Shown here: positions 22,266-34,209 of the stretch, piece after piece
Layout of the letters: each line of letters opens with the position of its first letter
Position numbering within the stretch: the stretch's first letter is position 1
DNA from: Bretschneidera sinensis
Lineage: Eukaryota; Streptophyta; Magnoliopsida; Brassicales; Akaniaceae
Assembly: GCA_023935145.1 (NCBI GenBank)
Contig: CM043699.1
Coordinates: 111,643,036 to 111,707,035, forward strand
Direction of reading: 5' to 3'
Length of the DNA: 64,000 bases
Made by a program: the position numbers and the translations under genes
Notes under the pieces: generated by a model
Told to the model about the DNA's origin: nothing
Database searches by the model: none
Seen by the model: only the letters and a program-made list of their open reading frames with translations

Positions 22266-23542
22266 TGAAACTAAAAACTAACTGAAAAACATAGAACACA
22301 AAGATAAATCCATCTTTCATGGTATCAAAAAATTTAAGTATCACACAAAAACATGATATTCATTTATGAGCAAGCTTAAACAGATACACCCATCTTCGCA
22401 ATGAATAGAAATGTTAAAATCTAATTACTTACAAAAGGCCGGCTAAGGCATCACAAGCTCAAATCAGTGTAAAGTGAACTAGCACATAAATATGAAGCTT
22501 CCAAATAATTCTGATGTGCAATTTCTCCATGTCTCAAGATTCACAGAATTTCCCATCAGAATGAACAATCAATGGCATAGTTTTATTTTTTTAATTTTTT
22601 TTTATTATGAGGCTCTGCCATTTTTAGCTCTCTTAAGCTTTCTTATTGACCCATATAGCGAGTGTTGAGTCAATGACTCCCAAACCAGATGGTTTTAGGG
22701 CATTAGGTGTAAAGAAACCCCTAAGGACTTACTAACTCGAGTAAAAAGGGCTATGAAACTAAACTAGCTTTAATGCAACCAATCAAAATTCCCACCTTTG
22801 ACGTGAACACTCACTCCTTACTGAGGCAAGAGGTCCAGTTACTTAGTGGAAAGTTTATCAATGATGAGCATTTTTCTCTTTTGTGTAATTTTTTTTTATG
22901 CCAAAGTGTCTATCCAACAAGTCATCTGAAATCAGCTAAGCCATGGAAACATACACATTAAAATCATATGTCATACCTCACATAATTATGTGCTAATGTG
23001 CTCGTGTCAGATTAGATCAAATATGTGAATTCTCAAATGCCTAAAGTAAGTAACTAAACTTTAAAACTTTATCATCAGATCATGTGTTCAAGATTTTATG
23101 CTTTCCAATGAAATCACATCACAATATTTGTTTAGATCACCCAAAATTTCAGAACAACATGAGCATGCATTCATCTTCCTTTTAAAACAAAGAAAAAAAA
23201 ACAACAAACTGGGACAAAGTGTGCGTAATGTGTCTCCCATACCCCCAAACTTAAATTACACATTGTCCCCAATGTGTGAATAATATGGAAAGAGCTGACC
23301 TGGGAGATGGAGAACTAGCTGGACTGGCATGGCTCGCATACCTCCAAACTTGAACTGAAGTACGCGTTGTCCCTAAAAAATAAAGACTAAAGGAATACTG
23401 GAAAACAAACAAAAAAAAATTAGAAATAGACAGTAACAAGAAATATGAAAATTTTTTAAAAATATAAAGGATATGCTGTGGGGTGTCTCCTATGAATGCT
23501 AAGTTTAAAGTTTTTAGGCAGACTCTCCATAGTAGACTACAA
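22266..23542 (-). other. Athila-B conserved 3' noncoding region
   Basis: No gene is seen. Read on the minus strand it follows the same order of blocks as Athila-A: the box after the last ORF (near 23480-23520), a polypurine-like copy at 23341-23351 that is changed by one base, the hairpin with arms ACACATTG/CAATGTGT (23258-23277), a polypurine-like copy at 23242-23252, and only one copy of the gagtaactggacctc block (near 22800-22860) where the other elements have two. Confidence 0.75.
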
Positions 23543-24723
23543 TCACTCTGAGTAACTAGGATCCTCCAACACTGTCGTCTCAATCTCCGGACTCCTCAAC
23601 TCTAAGAATGGTTTTAGCCTCTGTCCATTCACCTTGAAAGTGTTACCATTCTTTGGATCCTCAATCTCGATGGCCCCATGAGGAAAAACCGACCGAATAA
23701 TAAATGGGCTTGTCCATCGAGATTTGAGCTTGCTTGGAAAAAAATGCAAGCGTGAATTGTAAAGAAGAACTTTTTGACCAGGCTCAAAAGATTGTCTCAA
23801 AATGTTCTGGTTATGAGCCTTCTTCATTTGTGCATTGTATAACCATGCACAATCATATGCATTATTCTGCAGCTCCTCTAATTCTTTGAGTTGGAGTTTC
23901 TGTTGTGAGCCAACCTTCGAAAGATTGAAGTTCAGCTGCTTGATAGCCCAATACGCTCTATGCTCTAATTCCACCGGAAGGTGACATGATTTTTTGTACA
24001 CAAGATGATATAGAGACATGCCAATTGGCATCTTGAATGTTGTTCGATATGCCCACAGTGCATCATTCAATCGCAGAAACCATTCTTTTCTACTAGGGTT
24101 CACAGTCTTCTCCAAAATGTGCTTGATCTTGTGATTAGAAATTTCCACTTATCCACTCGTCTGCGGGTGATACAGGGTGGTAACCTTATGTGTGATAAAA
24201 TACTTCTTCATCAACTGCTCAAAAATCTGGTTGCAAAAGTGCTTACCTCCATCACTTATGATTGCTCGAGGTGTACAAAAACGAGCAAAGATAGTGTCCT
24301 TCAAAAACTGGACCACAACTCTGTGGTCATTGGTTTTCCATGCAACGACCTCCACCCATTTAGACAGATTGTCCACAGTAACTGGAATGTACAGATAGTC
24401 AAAGGAGTTTGGGAGAGGTCCCATAAAATCAATGCCCCACACGTCAAAAATCTCAACAATCAGAATAGGATTGAGGGGCATCATATTCCTCCTAGAAATA
24501 CTCTCTAACTTTTGGCAACGCTCACAAGATACACAATAGGTGTGAAAGTCTCGGAACAGGGTCGGCCAATAGAATCCACACTGCAAAATCTTTGCAGCGG
24601 TCTTCTTAGCACTGAAATGGCCTCCACAAGCATGATCATGACAAAAGGAGATGACATTAGATTGGTCATGCTCAGGAATACACCTTCTACTGATCTGATC
24701 AGGACAATACTTGAACAGGTAAG
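23543..24723 (-). pseudogene. Athila-B integrase
   Basis: This nearly complete integrase has one in-frame stop (TAA at 24149-24151, just before VEISNHKIK). The zinc-binding part CHDHACGGHF...CVSCERCQ, the core FDVWGIDFMGPL, AIISDGGKHF and the glutamate of VEISN, and a C-terminal region ([47 protein letters not shown]) are all present. Its upstream end is cut by Athila-C and continues at 40973. It is the best preserved integrase in the window. Confidence 0.9.
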
Positions 24724-24728
24724 GATCA

Positions 24729-25990
24729 TGATAAGTGTTTAAATAGTCATATTTAAACCCCTTAATTTACGCTTGTTAGGCTATTTGTTTATCTATTTTT
24801 GTAGATTCTATTTCATTTTAGTGTTTTATATGTTTTTCACAAGGCTTTGACAAAAAAATGACATTTTTGGAGCTCTAATGAATAAAAAGTAAAGTTCTGC
24901 AATCCAACAAGGTGCGCTTTGAACACACCTCCCTTGTGATAGAGCGCACAGGCACACGAGTGCACACTCAGAAGGCTCAAGCGTAGACCTACGCACACGT
25001 TCCAGAGGCGGCAGAGCCAGAATTGGAAAGAAGTCTCCAGAACTTAAATAGGAAATTAGGGTTTCGAGGCACCCTTAGAGCCCTATATATAGCCTTGTAA
25101 AACACATAAAACATACTTTTGGATTGAGCTTGAAGTTGTAACCTTTGGAGAGGAATTAACGACTCGTCTCCCCAGCATTCTTCAGGTTTTATTTTTTCTG
25201 TTTTAGTTAGTTATGGTTATGATGTTTAGTTTACTGAACATGTGTAACTAACCTCCTAATAGGGCTCGATTGAAGCCCTAATTATGCTTTCCTATATATA
25301 TGATCATTGATTACCTTTGCTAATAGCCATGTTACGATGCTTTAATTGATTAATGCCTTTGTTTATTTAAATTCCTCATATGTGTGTGTTTGATCAACGT
25401 ATGCATATGGTATGGATAAGTTAGTTAGATCAATTTGGATGACCGAGTCCTGGGTCTAACAATAGTAACAAAAGATATCAACGCCAGATTATTGGATTAA
25501 TCAACATGGGAAAACGGGAGCGGACCAAGCCCTAGGTCCCATATGGTTATCGATTTCTACTGCCCTTATGCTATCTTAAGGAACAACTCAATATACATCA
25601 TGATGAATCCCTTAAGAGAGAAAAGAGTTAGAGTATACACCATGCCTAACTCGTTGCTTAGGGAGATCAATAGCCTAAGGAGTGGACCAAGCCCGTATGG
25701 TTGGCAACCATTAGGTATTAATGATAGGGCTATAGCATTGGCAGTTTACTTAATAGGAAAGTATGATTAGTGGTGGATATCAAAGCCCTATGTTCTTATC
25801 ATTATTAATTCACACATAACATTCATTTCTACCTCTTTTTATTTTGATAAACTAATTCTAAATTGAAATTAACCAATCCCTGTGGAAATGATCTCGCACT
25901 TGCACACTATGCTACCATTGACCTTGTGCACTTGCAAGTAAAACAAGTACGATTATTTGCTTATTAGTTTAGGTAGATAAACGCACAACA
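24729..25990 (+). repeat. Athila-C 5' LTR
   Basis: It begins tgataagtg and ends acgcacaaca. A palindrome array at about 24910-24990 is more decayed than in the partner LTR: several TCGA cores there have become TTGA, TCAA or TAGA here. The TATA box ctatatatag is near 25082-25091. Confidence 0.94.
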
Positions 25991-25996
25991 AGTTTT

Positions 25997-26014
25997 TGGT
26001 GCTGTTGCCTGGGA
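25997..26014 (+). promoter_or_regulatory. Athila-C primer binding site (Asp tRNA type, decayed)
   Basis: The sequence TGGTGCTGTTGCCTGGGA lies six bases inside the LTR. It differs from the perfect site in Athila-D (TGGCGCCGTTGCCGGGGA) at three positions, each by C-to-T or G-to-T change. The perfect form is complementary to the 3' end of plant Asp tRNA, as is usual for Athila elements. Confidence 0.85.
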
Positions 26015-26321
26015 TTGTGCTTAAATTTCTCTTTAGAATTATTTTCATCGAGTTTAATCATTATTATTTGCTTATTCATTCTATTTCTATTTTTTAATCA
26101 AAAATCTCAAAAATTTTAAGTTTATGTTTTTATCTTATTTTTGTTTCATTAAAACTCTAATCTATTTCTTCTTGTTTTCTGTTTCAGGCATCCCAGCAGT
26201 GCTTTCTGTGCCACTTGCGATTGAGCGCAACCTCCTGTGCGATCGAGCACAATTAAGGCAGAGAGTTACCCGGACAATAGTGTTTGACTGCTGCACTTAA
26301 GAAATTATCACCGATTCATGC
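26015..26321 (+). other. Athila-C leader
   Basis: No ORF is seen. It is T-rich, then has a splice-acceptor-like CTGTTTCAG/G near 26180-26189, followed by a pair of palindromic motifs (gcgattgagcgcaa and gcgatcgagcaca, 26218-26250). Athila-D has the same layout, with its acceptor-like site near 31565-31572. Confidence 0.5.
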
Positions 26322-27640
26322 ACGGGCTTCGATCCAAGCATCCAACATTCTTCCCCCTCGATACCGAGCTTGAGAGGACTATCCGACAAAGGCTTAGAAA
26401 CAACTCCGAATAAGAAATCAAAGAAAAAGCATCAATGGAGGAATAGATCGAAAATCAGCAACCATCTGAGCGAAGACCAATCCTTCATTCCATGGAACCT
26501 TGATAGGCCATCATGTATTGCTTATCAACCTGAGACAGAAGGAAACTACTACATATCTCCGCAAATACTTAGTGCATTGACTCACTTTAGGGGTACACTT
26601 AGTGAGGATCCACACTTGCACCTTCGAGAGTTCTTCGATCTCTGCAAGTTCCAGCTCATCCGAGTCTTAGACCAAGAAGGAATAAGGTTCATTCTTTTCC
26701 CGTTTTTCCTTAAAAGATAATACTAAACTGTGGTACAATTCATTGCCTGCAGTTTCAATCCACACTTGGGAGGATTTGGCCAGAAAGTTCTTAAGGAAGT
26801 TTTTCCCAGCTCAAAAGACGAGACAAATGAGGAAGGAGATTCAGTCTTTCCAACAAAAGGATGGAGACCTATTCTTTGAAGCATGGGGACACTTTAATGA
26901 GCTGCTTCTCAAATATCCACATCACAACCTACCTCAAAATGAGCTGGTACTAACTTTTTATGAAGGTTTAAATTACATGAACAAATGTATTGCTTATTCA
27001 GGTTGTGGAGGTGTGCTGATGGAGAAGAGCAGTGAATAAGCCATGGAGCTATTTGAGGCATTAAGTGAGCACACCCAAAAATTCTCATCCAGAAGAGACA
27101 AGGAGTAAAGAGTAAGGGCATGTATGAAGTTAACTTAATTGATGGAATTCCAATTTAGATGGCTGCTATGGAAAGGAAGCTAGATATGCTTGTAAAAGCC
27201 ATGACTGCTCAGAACGCCTCACCAAGTCCATAAGCCACACAACACCAGGTATGTGCTTTATGTTCTCAATTTGATCACACTTCTGAGACTTGCCATTTAT
27301 ATTCATCTACAGATCTCGAGCAAGTGAACTATGTGGGACCAAACAATGCATATGCAGATACCTACAATCCTAGATGGCGAAACCACCCCAACTTCTCATG
27401 GAGCAACAATCAAAATGCCATGAACCTTCAAGGGCAACAAAGGAACTTCCACCAAGTAGCCCAACCAATTCAAGAGTCAAAGAAGAGTGACCTAGAGAGT
27501 ATGGTAAGGCAATTGATAATGTCACAAGAACAGTTTGTGTCAAATGGAAGGCAAATTCAAACTGAGCAAAGACAAACAATTGCGAAGCATGAGCAAACCA
27601 TCTAAAGACTGAAAGCACAAATGAGCCAAATGGCTAAGGA
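26322..27640 (+). pseudogene. Athila-C gag
   Basis: The start codon used by Athila-D is ACG here (26322), so the start is lost. The protein reads through PETEGNYYISPQILSALTHF, the core HLREFFDLCKFQ and IHTWEDLARKFLRKFFPAQK, and a zinc knuckle CALCSQFDHTSETC near 27250-27295. A one-base insertion near 26705 shifts the frame, and stops at 27037-27039 and near 27106 break it further. Its relation to Athila-D gag is close. Confidence 0.87.
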
Positions 27641-28740
27641 GCTAAGTGGACGAAGGCAAGGAGAATTTCCAACCCAAACAATGCCTAATCCTGGAGGACA
27701 TCAGCAACTAAAGGCCGTTACAACTCTCAGAAATGGTAAGATTATAGGAGTTAATGAGCCAGCACAAGCATTTCCAGCTAAGCCATCCACGTCCAAGGTA
27801 AGTGAAATGGAGAAGTGGAATGCACCTCCCTTCCCTCAAAGGTTAGTAAAGCCAAAGAAAGATAAATTGTTTGACATTTTTGAAACTTTGAGAAAAGTAG
27901 AAATTAACATTCCCTTATTAGATGCAATTAAACAAACTCTTGCTTATGCTAAATTTTTAAAAGATTGTTGCACTAATAAAAGAAAGTTTTAGGAGCATGA
28001 AACAGTGGCTCTAACTAAAGATGTAAGTGCGGTATTGTTAAGAAAACTACCACCAAAGCTAAAAGATCCAGGTAGTTTTACCATTCTTTACAGGATAGGT
28101 GAACAGTTTTTTGAGCCTGCACAATTGGATTTAGGAGCAAGTGTCAATTTACTGCCATACATGGTAGTTGAAGCTAGGTTTGGGGGAGCTTCAACCAACC
28201 TCCATCACTTTGCAATTGACAGACAGAAGCATTAAAAGACCAAGAGGTATTCTTGAGAATGTCTTGGTAAAAGTAAGTGAATTTATTTTACCTGCTGATT
28301 TTATCGTACTAGATATGGAAGAATCTCTTATGCCAATACCTCTGCCCATCATCTTAGGAAGACCCTTTATGAGAACTGCTGATACAATAATTAATTTAAA
28401 AAAATGTATTGTAAGTATGACGATAAATGATGAAACAAAAGAGTTTAAGATATTTGATGCATTGAAATTACCCCAAGATGATCATGATGATGAATGTTTT
28501 CATGAAAGTATGAGGTAAAGTGCTATCAAGCAATCTTTTCAAGTCCATCACACTGATCCACTGAAGGCCACCCTCACCCATAGCTTCACAAGTTCAAATG
28601 TTAAGCCAGAATCTGAAGATATTACTGATGGCATCATTGAAGCTGTGCACCTCCTTAAAGCCTCTCCAAAGCATCCAAGTAAGTTCACTCCTCCGTTTGA
28701 AACTCTTGAGCATACTAATACTACTTTTCTCTCATCTATT
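27641..28740 (+). pseudogene. Athila-C aspartic protease region
   Basis: The linker INIPLLDAIKQTLAYAKFL and the protease motif QLDLGASVNLLPY are seen, with LQLTDRSIKRPRG, VLVKVSEFILPADFIVLDMEE and PIILGRPFMRTADT following in another frame. The DLGA active loop is present. A frameshift near 28170 and stops near 27991 and 28516 break the ORF. Confidence 0.86.
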
Positions 28741-28888
28741 GTCCAGGCACCAAACTTGGAATTACAGCAATTGCTAGCAAGAAATCAGACTGTCACGGTA
28801 CATGGACACAGAGTCACACCACACTCTGAAATTACAGTGCAACCAAGAGATGAAGATTTAGCACTCCAGACTGTCCAGTATACAGCAG
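28741..28888 (+). pseudogene. Athila-C internal deletion junction: protease tail joined to integrase C-terminus
   Basis: The reading NLELQQLLAR corresponds to the start of RT in Athila-A (near 11160). It runs within a few codons into TVTVHGHRVTPHSE and RDEDLALQTVQY, which correspond to the last 30 codons of the Athila-A integrase (13940-14034). About 2.75 kb of pol are therefore missing. The junction is near 28778-28785, and no long homology is visible at it. The segment is then cut by Athila-D. Confidence 0.88.
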
Positions 28889-29799
28889 TGATAGGTGCAT
28901 AAATATTCATATTTAAGCCCCCTTATTTACATTTATTAGGTCCTTAGTTATGTTAATTTAGTTCATTTTACTTCATTTGTGTGTTTCATATGTGTTTTAT
29001 AGGTCTTGGAAGAAAAGAAGCAGTTTTGGCACTTAAAGGAAGAAGCCTAGAAATCATGGAGCAGTCTTTGGTCAAGCTGCGATCGATCGCACCATGCAAT
29101 GCGATCGAGTGCAAATTGCAATTGTTCGCACACAAGAAAGATCGAGCGCACACTGCGATCCAGCGCAAGACGTGTGCGATTGAGCGCACATGTACTGGCG
29201 TGAACAGTAAACTGCAAAACCTTATTTTGGAAATAAGAGAGTTTTTATGGTTTAGGAAGTCTAGGGTTTCCTGCACCTTCTAGGACTACTAAAGCCCTAT
29301 AAATAAACCTGTAAAGCACACACAAATCACCATCTCTTAGAGATCACTTTTATCTTTTTCTTAAGCTCGGAGTTTTAGACTTTGGAGAGGATTAACAACC
29401 CGTCTCCCTAGTATTCTTCGGGTTTTATATTTCATGCTTAGTTTATATATGATGTTTATTTTAGACAGCATGTGTAACTAACTTTCTTATAGGGCTCGAT
29501 TGAAGCCCTAGTTATGCTTTCTCATATATTTATTCATTGATAAATCTTTGCCAATAGCCTTTATTATGTTGCTTAACTTGATTAATGTCTGTGCTTATTT
29601 AAATTCTTCATATGTATATGTATGACCAGCGTATGCATGTGGTATGGACCTATTAGTTAGATCAATTTGGATGATCGATCCTGGGTCTAACATTAGTAAC
29701 GAGGGATATCTTATTCGAATACCCGGGTTAATCAACATGGAAAACTGGGAGTAGATACCATGCCCTAGGTCTCATGTGGTTGTCGATTTCCATAGTACT

Positions 29800-30992
29800 T
29801 GTAGCTCGAGATTTCAACCCAAAAGGGGGGGTGAATTGGGTTTATAAAAACTTTTTGCGGAATTAATACAAGTTTATAAAAACAGATAAGCAGTAGACAA
29901 TTAATACAAGTAAAGTGCTATAAATAAAGAGTTTAAGGAAAGAGGATGCAAACACGGTTTATAGTGGTTCGGCAATATCGGATTTGTTCCTACCTTACGT
30001 CCACTCTCTTCAAGGAACACCTTGAAGTAATCCACTAAGAAAACTTAGTCGCACAACTTAGCCGGGTGTTGCACAAACTGTACATAAGTAAATTACTGGA
30101 GTTGCTTAAACCGAACAATCCCCTTCCTTTCGGAAGTTTCCCCTTCCTCTCGGAAGTAATCCCTTTACAAAGATGGTGTAAAGTAAAATGTAGAGAGACA
30201 GCAAATGAAAGCTTATTACAACAGAAATGTCTCTCTTTCAAAGTAAAGCTTGAAGAAATGGCTCAACAAGATTATTTCAAAGCTTTTTGTGTTTTAAGAG
30301 TATATAAACTTGATTATGTGAAATCAACTCTTTTTGAATTATTTGCAGCTTGTTATTGAATGCTTAACTGAATGGGTTTATATAGCAATCAATTAATATG
30401 GCCGTTTAGGACTTTAATTTGAAAAAGATTTACTTTAAAACGTTCAGATTTGGAGTCCAACGGTCATATTTTTGAACTACCAGTCGACTGGGTTCTCTTG
30501 AAAAATACTCGTTTTCAGACCTTCTGAGTATCCAGTCGACTGGGGACTTTTCGTCCATTTTACCAGTCGACTGAGTTGATTTATCCAGTCGACTGGAAAC
30601 TTACTGGTCAAAGTACCAGTCGACTGGGTTGTTTCATCCAGTCGACTGGGTACCTTCTGACCTATATACCAATAGACTGGTATATGTACCCAGTTGACTG
30701 GGTTGTCTTCCAACCCAGTTTTTCTTATGTTTTTCATTAAAAACATTTAAAAATAATGGTTTTAGAAAAACTTTTTGTGTTCGAGCCATTGAACAAGCTA
30801 ATACAATGTATGAGTGAGACTTACATTGGTTCTAAACCTTAAGACCTATACTAGATCTTCAGTCTTCACTTGATACTTGATTTGGTTCGAGTTTTTGCAC
30901 TTTGTTCCTTGGTTGAATGTGTTTGATCCTTAATACAACTTAGTTTAAACATGTTAGTTAAATAGCAGTTGTGTTTTGCCATCATTAAAACA
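29800..30992 (-). mobile_element. Solo LTR of a SIRE/copia-like element
   Basis: This 1193-bp insertion begins TG and ends CA and is flanked by a perfect 5-bp duplication gtact (29795-29799 and 30993-30997). The host LTR sequence rejoins across it. Nothing coding lies inside, so it is a solo LTR left by recombination. On the minus strand it starts TGTTTTAATGATGGCAAAAC, has a TATA box (TATATAAA, 30377-30384), and an array of CCAGTCGACTGG-type palindromes upstream. The run next to aacccaaaaggggg near its other end resembles SIRE/Maximus LTRs. The family name is from memory. Confidence 0.88.
30478..30725. repeat. Array of CCAGTCGACTGG palindromes in the solo LTR
   Basis: About nine full or near copies of a 10-12 bp palindrome with core AGTCGACT are spread over 250 bp at irregular spacing of roughly 15-40 bases. 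Copies near the right end have changed bases (for example aatagactgg). It ends about 95 bases upstream of the TATA box on the minus strand. The same array with the same spacing to a TATA box is found at 63430-63680. Confidence 0.9.
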
Positions 30993-31435
30993 GTACTTAA
31001 GCTTTCTCAAGGAACAACTCAAGCAGATACCATGCTGAATCCCTTAAGGAAGAAAAGAGTTAGAGTAGATACCATGCCTAACTCGTTGCTTAGGGAGATC
31101 AATAGCTTAAGGAGTAGATACCATGCACTTAGGTTGGCAACCAGTAGGTATACATGATAAAGCTAGTGCACTGATACATTATACAATTGGGAAAGTATGA
31201 CTAGTGGTGGATATTAAAGCCCCATGTCTTTATTATTATCACTCACGTTCAACAGTTATTTTATTTCTTGTTACTTTAAAGAAACTAATTCTAAAAAACT
31301 GAACTTTACCAATCCCTGTGGAGATGATCTTGCTTTCGCACACTACACTACACTGTCGACCTTGTGCACTTGTAAGTAAAACAAAGTACATTTATTTACT
31401 TAATTATTTAGGTATATAATCGTCCAACAAGCTTT

Positions 31436-31453
31436 TGGCGCCGTTGCCGGGGA
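31436..31453 (+). promoter_or_regulatory. Athila-D primer binding site (Asp tRNA type)
   Basis: TGGCGCCGTTGCCGGGGA, six bases inside the LTR end, is the perfect Athila primer site complementary to the Asp tRNA 3' end. It is the best preserved of the three Athila primer sites in this window. Confidence 0.95.
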
Positions 31454-31713
31454 TTGCGTTAAATTTCATTTTAGGATTACTTTCGTTTAGTTTAATCATC
31501 GTTTTTATTTTATTTACCATCTTTATTTCTATTTTTTCATCAAACCCTAATCGATTTCTTTTTTTGTTTCAGGTACATCAAACCCTAATCAGTGGTTCTA
31601 TAATATTTGCGATCGATCGCAACCTTCTGTACGATCGAGCGCAAATAGGATAGAGAGTTACCCGAGCAGCTGAGTTGAACTACTGCACTGAAGCTGTTTT
31701 ACCTGATTCATGC
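31454..31713 (+). other. Athila-D leader
   Basis: This noncoding leader is T-rich with an acceptor-like TTTTTTGTTTCAG/G near 31560-31572 and a pair of palindromic motifs (gcgatcgatcgca and gatcgagcgcaa) at 31608-31648. I see no gene. Confidence 0.5.
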
Positions 31714-32957
31714 ATGGACTTCGATCCTGACATCCAACAGTCTTTCCCCTTGAACCCGAGCTTGAGCAGACCATCCGACAAAATCTTAGAGATAACTTTG
31801 AGGAGGAAGAAGAGGAATTCACGGCAGAAGCACCAATGGCGGAACAGCTAGAAATCCAGTAACCACCTGAACGAAGACCGATGAAGCAATCCTTCATCCC
31901 ACAGAACCTCAACCATCCTTCATGCATTGCATATCAACCGAAAGCAGAGGGAAACTATTACATATCCCCGCAGATACTCAATGCTTTGACTCACTTTAGG
32001 GGTACACCGGCAGAGGATCCACACTTGCACCTTTAGGAATTCTTTGATCTCTGCAAATTCCAGCACATCTAGGGCCTAGACCAAGAAGGAATAAGGTTAA
32101 TTCTATTTTCGTTTTTCTTAAAAGATAATGCTAAGCTATGGTACAATTCTTTACCTGCAGTTTCAATCCACACTTGGGAGGAGTTGGCTGGCAAATTCCT
32201 AAGGAAGTTCTTCCCAGCCCAAAAGACGAGGAAAATGAGGAAGGAGATCCAATCCTTCCAACAAAGGGATGGAGATCTATTCTTTGAGGCATGGGGACAC
32301 TTCAACGAGCTACTACTCAAATTCCCACACCACAACCTACCTCAAGATAAGCTGGTACTATCCTTTTATGAAGGTCTAAATGACATGAATAAAGGTATTG
32401 CTGATTCTGGTTGTGGAGGTGTGCTGATGGAAAAGAGCAGTGAAGAAGCCATGGAAGTGTTTGAGGTATTGAGTGAGCATACCCAACAATTCTCCTCTAG
32501 AGGTAGACAAGGAGTCAAGGGCAAAGGTATATATGAGGTTACTCTTAATGGTGGACCCTCTGCCCAAATAGCTGCTTTGGAGAGGAAGCTAGATATGAGG
32601 CTAGATATGATTGTAAAAGCCATGTCTACTCAAAACATCTCTCCTCGACCACAAGCTACACAAAGCCAGGTATGTGCTTTATGTTCTAAATTTGATCACA
32701 CTACTGAGACCTGCCATTTGTATTCATCTACAGATCCCGAGCAAGCAAACTATGTGGGACCAAACAGTGCATATGCAAATACATACAACTCTGGATGGCA
32801 AGACCACCCCAACCTCTCATGGAGCAACAATCAAAACAACTTGAACCTTCAAGGGCAACAAAGGAACTTCCATAAAGTAGCCCAACCAGTTCCAGAACCC
32901 AAGAAAGATGGTCTAGAAAGCCTTGTAAAGTAATTAGCCACTCAACAACAGCAACTA
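31714..32957 (+). pseudogene. Athila-D gag
   Basis: The likely start is the ATG at 31714 (MDFDPDIQQS). A one-base loss near 31745 shifts the frame, and in-frame stops follow at 31860, 32034, 32070 and 32931. The core (LILFSFFLKDNAKLWYNS, IHTWEELAGKFLRKFFPAQK, FNELLLKFPHH), then SGCGGVLMEKSSEEAME and the zinc knuckle CALCSKFDHTTETC are otherwise clean from 32073 to 32930. All four stops could come from single C-to-T changes. This is the best preserved gag in the window. Confidence 0.88.
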
Positions 32958-34209
32958 ATGACAACATTGATGACTTCATTAGATCACCAAAAACAAACCA
33001 CTCAAAGGCTAGAAGAACAAATGGGGCAATTGGCTAAGGAGCTAAGTGAAAGAAAGCAAGGTGAACTTCCTGCACAAACACTACTAAATCCAAGAGGACA
33101 TCAGCAGCTGAAAGCCGTTACAACTCTCCGAAATGGTAAGATCATAGGAGTTAATGAGCCAGCTCAAGCATCTCAAGCTAAGCCATCCACATCCAAGGTA
33201 AGTGAAGTAGAGAAGTGGAATGCACCACCCTTCCCTCAAAGGTTAGTAACGCCAAAGAAAGATAAATTGCTTGATATTTTTGAAACTTTGAGAAAATTAA
33301 AAATTAACATTCCCTTATTAGATGCAATTAAACAAATTCCTGTTTATGCAAAATTTTTAAAAGATTGTTGCACTAATAAAATAAAGTTTCAAGAACATGA
33401 AACAGTGGCTCTAACTGAAGAGATAAGTGCGGTATTATTAAGAAAACTACCACCAAAACTAAAAGATCCGGGTAGTTTTACTATTCCCTGTAGGATAGGT
33501 GATCAGTTGTTTGAGCGAGCATTACTAGATTTAGGAGCAAGTGTCAATTTGCTACCATATACAGTAGTTGAAAAACTAGGTTTGGGGGAGCTTCAACCAA
33601 CCTCCATCACTTTGCAATTGGCAGATAGAAGCATCAAAAGACCTAGAGGTATACTTGAAGATGTCCTGGTCAAAGTAGGTGAGTTTATTTTGCCTGCTGA
33701 CTTCATTGTATTAGATATAGAAGAATGCCCTATGCCATTACCCCTGCCCATCATCTTAGGAAGACCTTTTATGAGAACTACTGATACAATAATTAATGTG
33801 AAAAAAGGGTATTGTAAGTATGACGGTAAATGGAGAGACAATAGAATTTAAGATATTTGATGCAATGAAATTACCCCAAGATGATAATGATGATGAATGT
33901 TTTCATGAATATATGATGCAAAGTGCTGTCAAGCAAGTTTTTCAGGTCCATCACACTGATCCATTGGAGGCTGCCATCACCCATAGCTTCAAAAGATCGA
34001 ATATTGAGCCTGCATCAGAAACTGTCCCTGATGACATCTTGGAAGCTATACACCTCCCTAAAGTCTATCCTATACATCCAAGACCAGGTGATAAGAAGAA
34101 ATCACATTTGAATACACTGAAAGGATTGAGTCATGATGAATGTGCAACACCACCAAGAGCACTTGAGCCACATGAAGTTAACTTTAAGTACTCCCTGCCA
34201 AAAGACTAA
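32958..34209 (+). pseudogene. Athila-D protease joined to post-integrase sequence
   Basis: It continues the gag frame with an open stretch (TLRNGKIIGVNEPAQ, LLDAIKQIPVYAKFLKD, ALLDLGASVNLLPY with an intact DLGA loop, PIILGRPFMRTTDT). One extra G near 33808 shifts the frame to INVKKGY. The other frame then runs to 34209. Its last 40 codons (ALEPHEVNFKYSLPKD) match sequence just after the Athila-A integrase stop (14055 on), so about 2.9 kb of pol are absent. With the frameshift and one stop ignored, gag and protease would be a single continuous frame. Confidence 0.88.

Larger units (their letters stand above)
28889..31429 (+). repeat. Athila-D 5' LTR, interrupted by a solo LTR
   Basis: It begins tgataggtgc and ends cgtccaaca. 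Without the 1.2-kb insertion it would be about 1.34 kb. The palindrome array is at about 29078-29195 (for example gcgatcgatcgca), and a TATA box (ctataaataaa) is near 29297. Confidence 0.93.

Noticed and set aside
30478..30725. Regularly looking short repeats, considered as a CRISPR-like array
   Set aside because: Spacing is irregular, the units are palindromic and the sequence is a plant LTR with a target duplication; no CRISPR context.
29800..30992. Insertion first considered as a MITE
   Set aside because: It has TG...CA ends, a 5-bp duplication and a TATA box, and no terminal inverted repeat beyond 2 bases; a solo LTR explains it.
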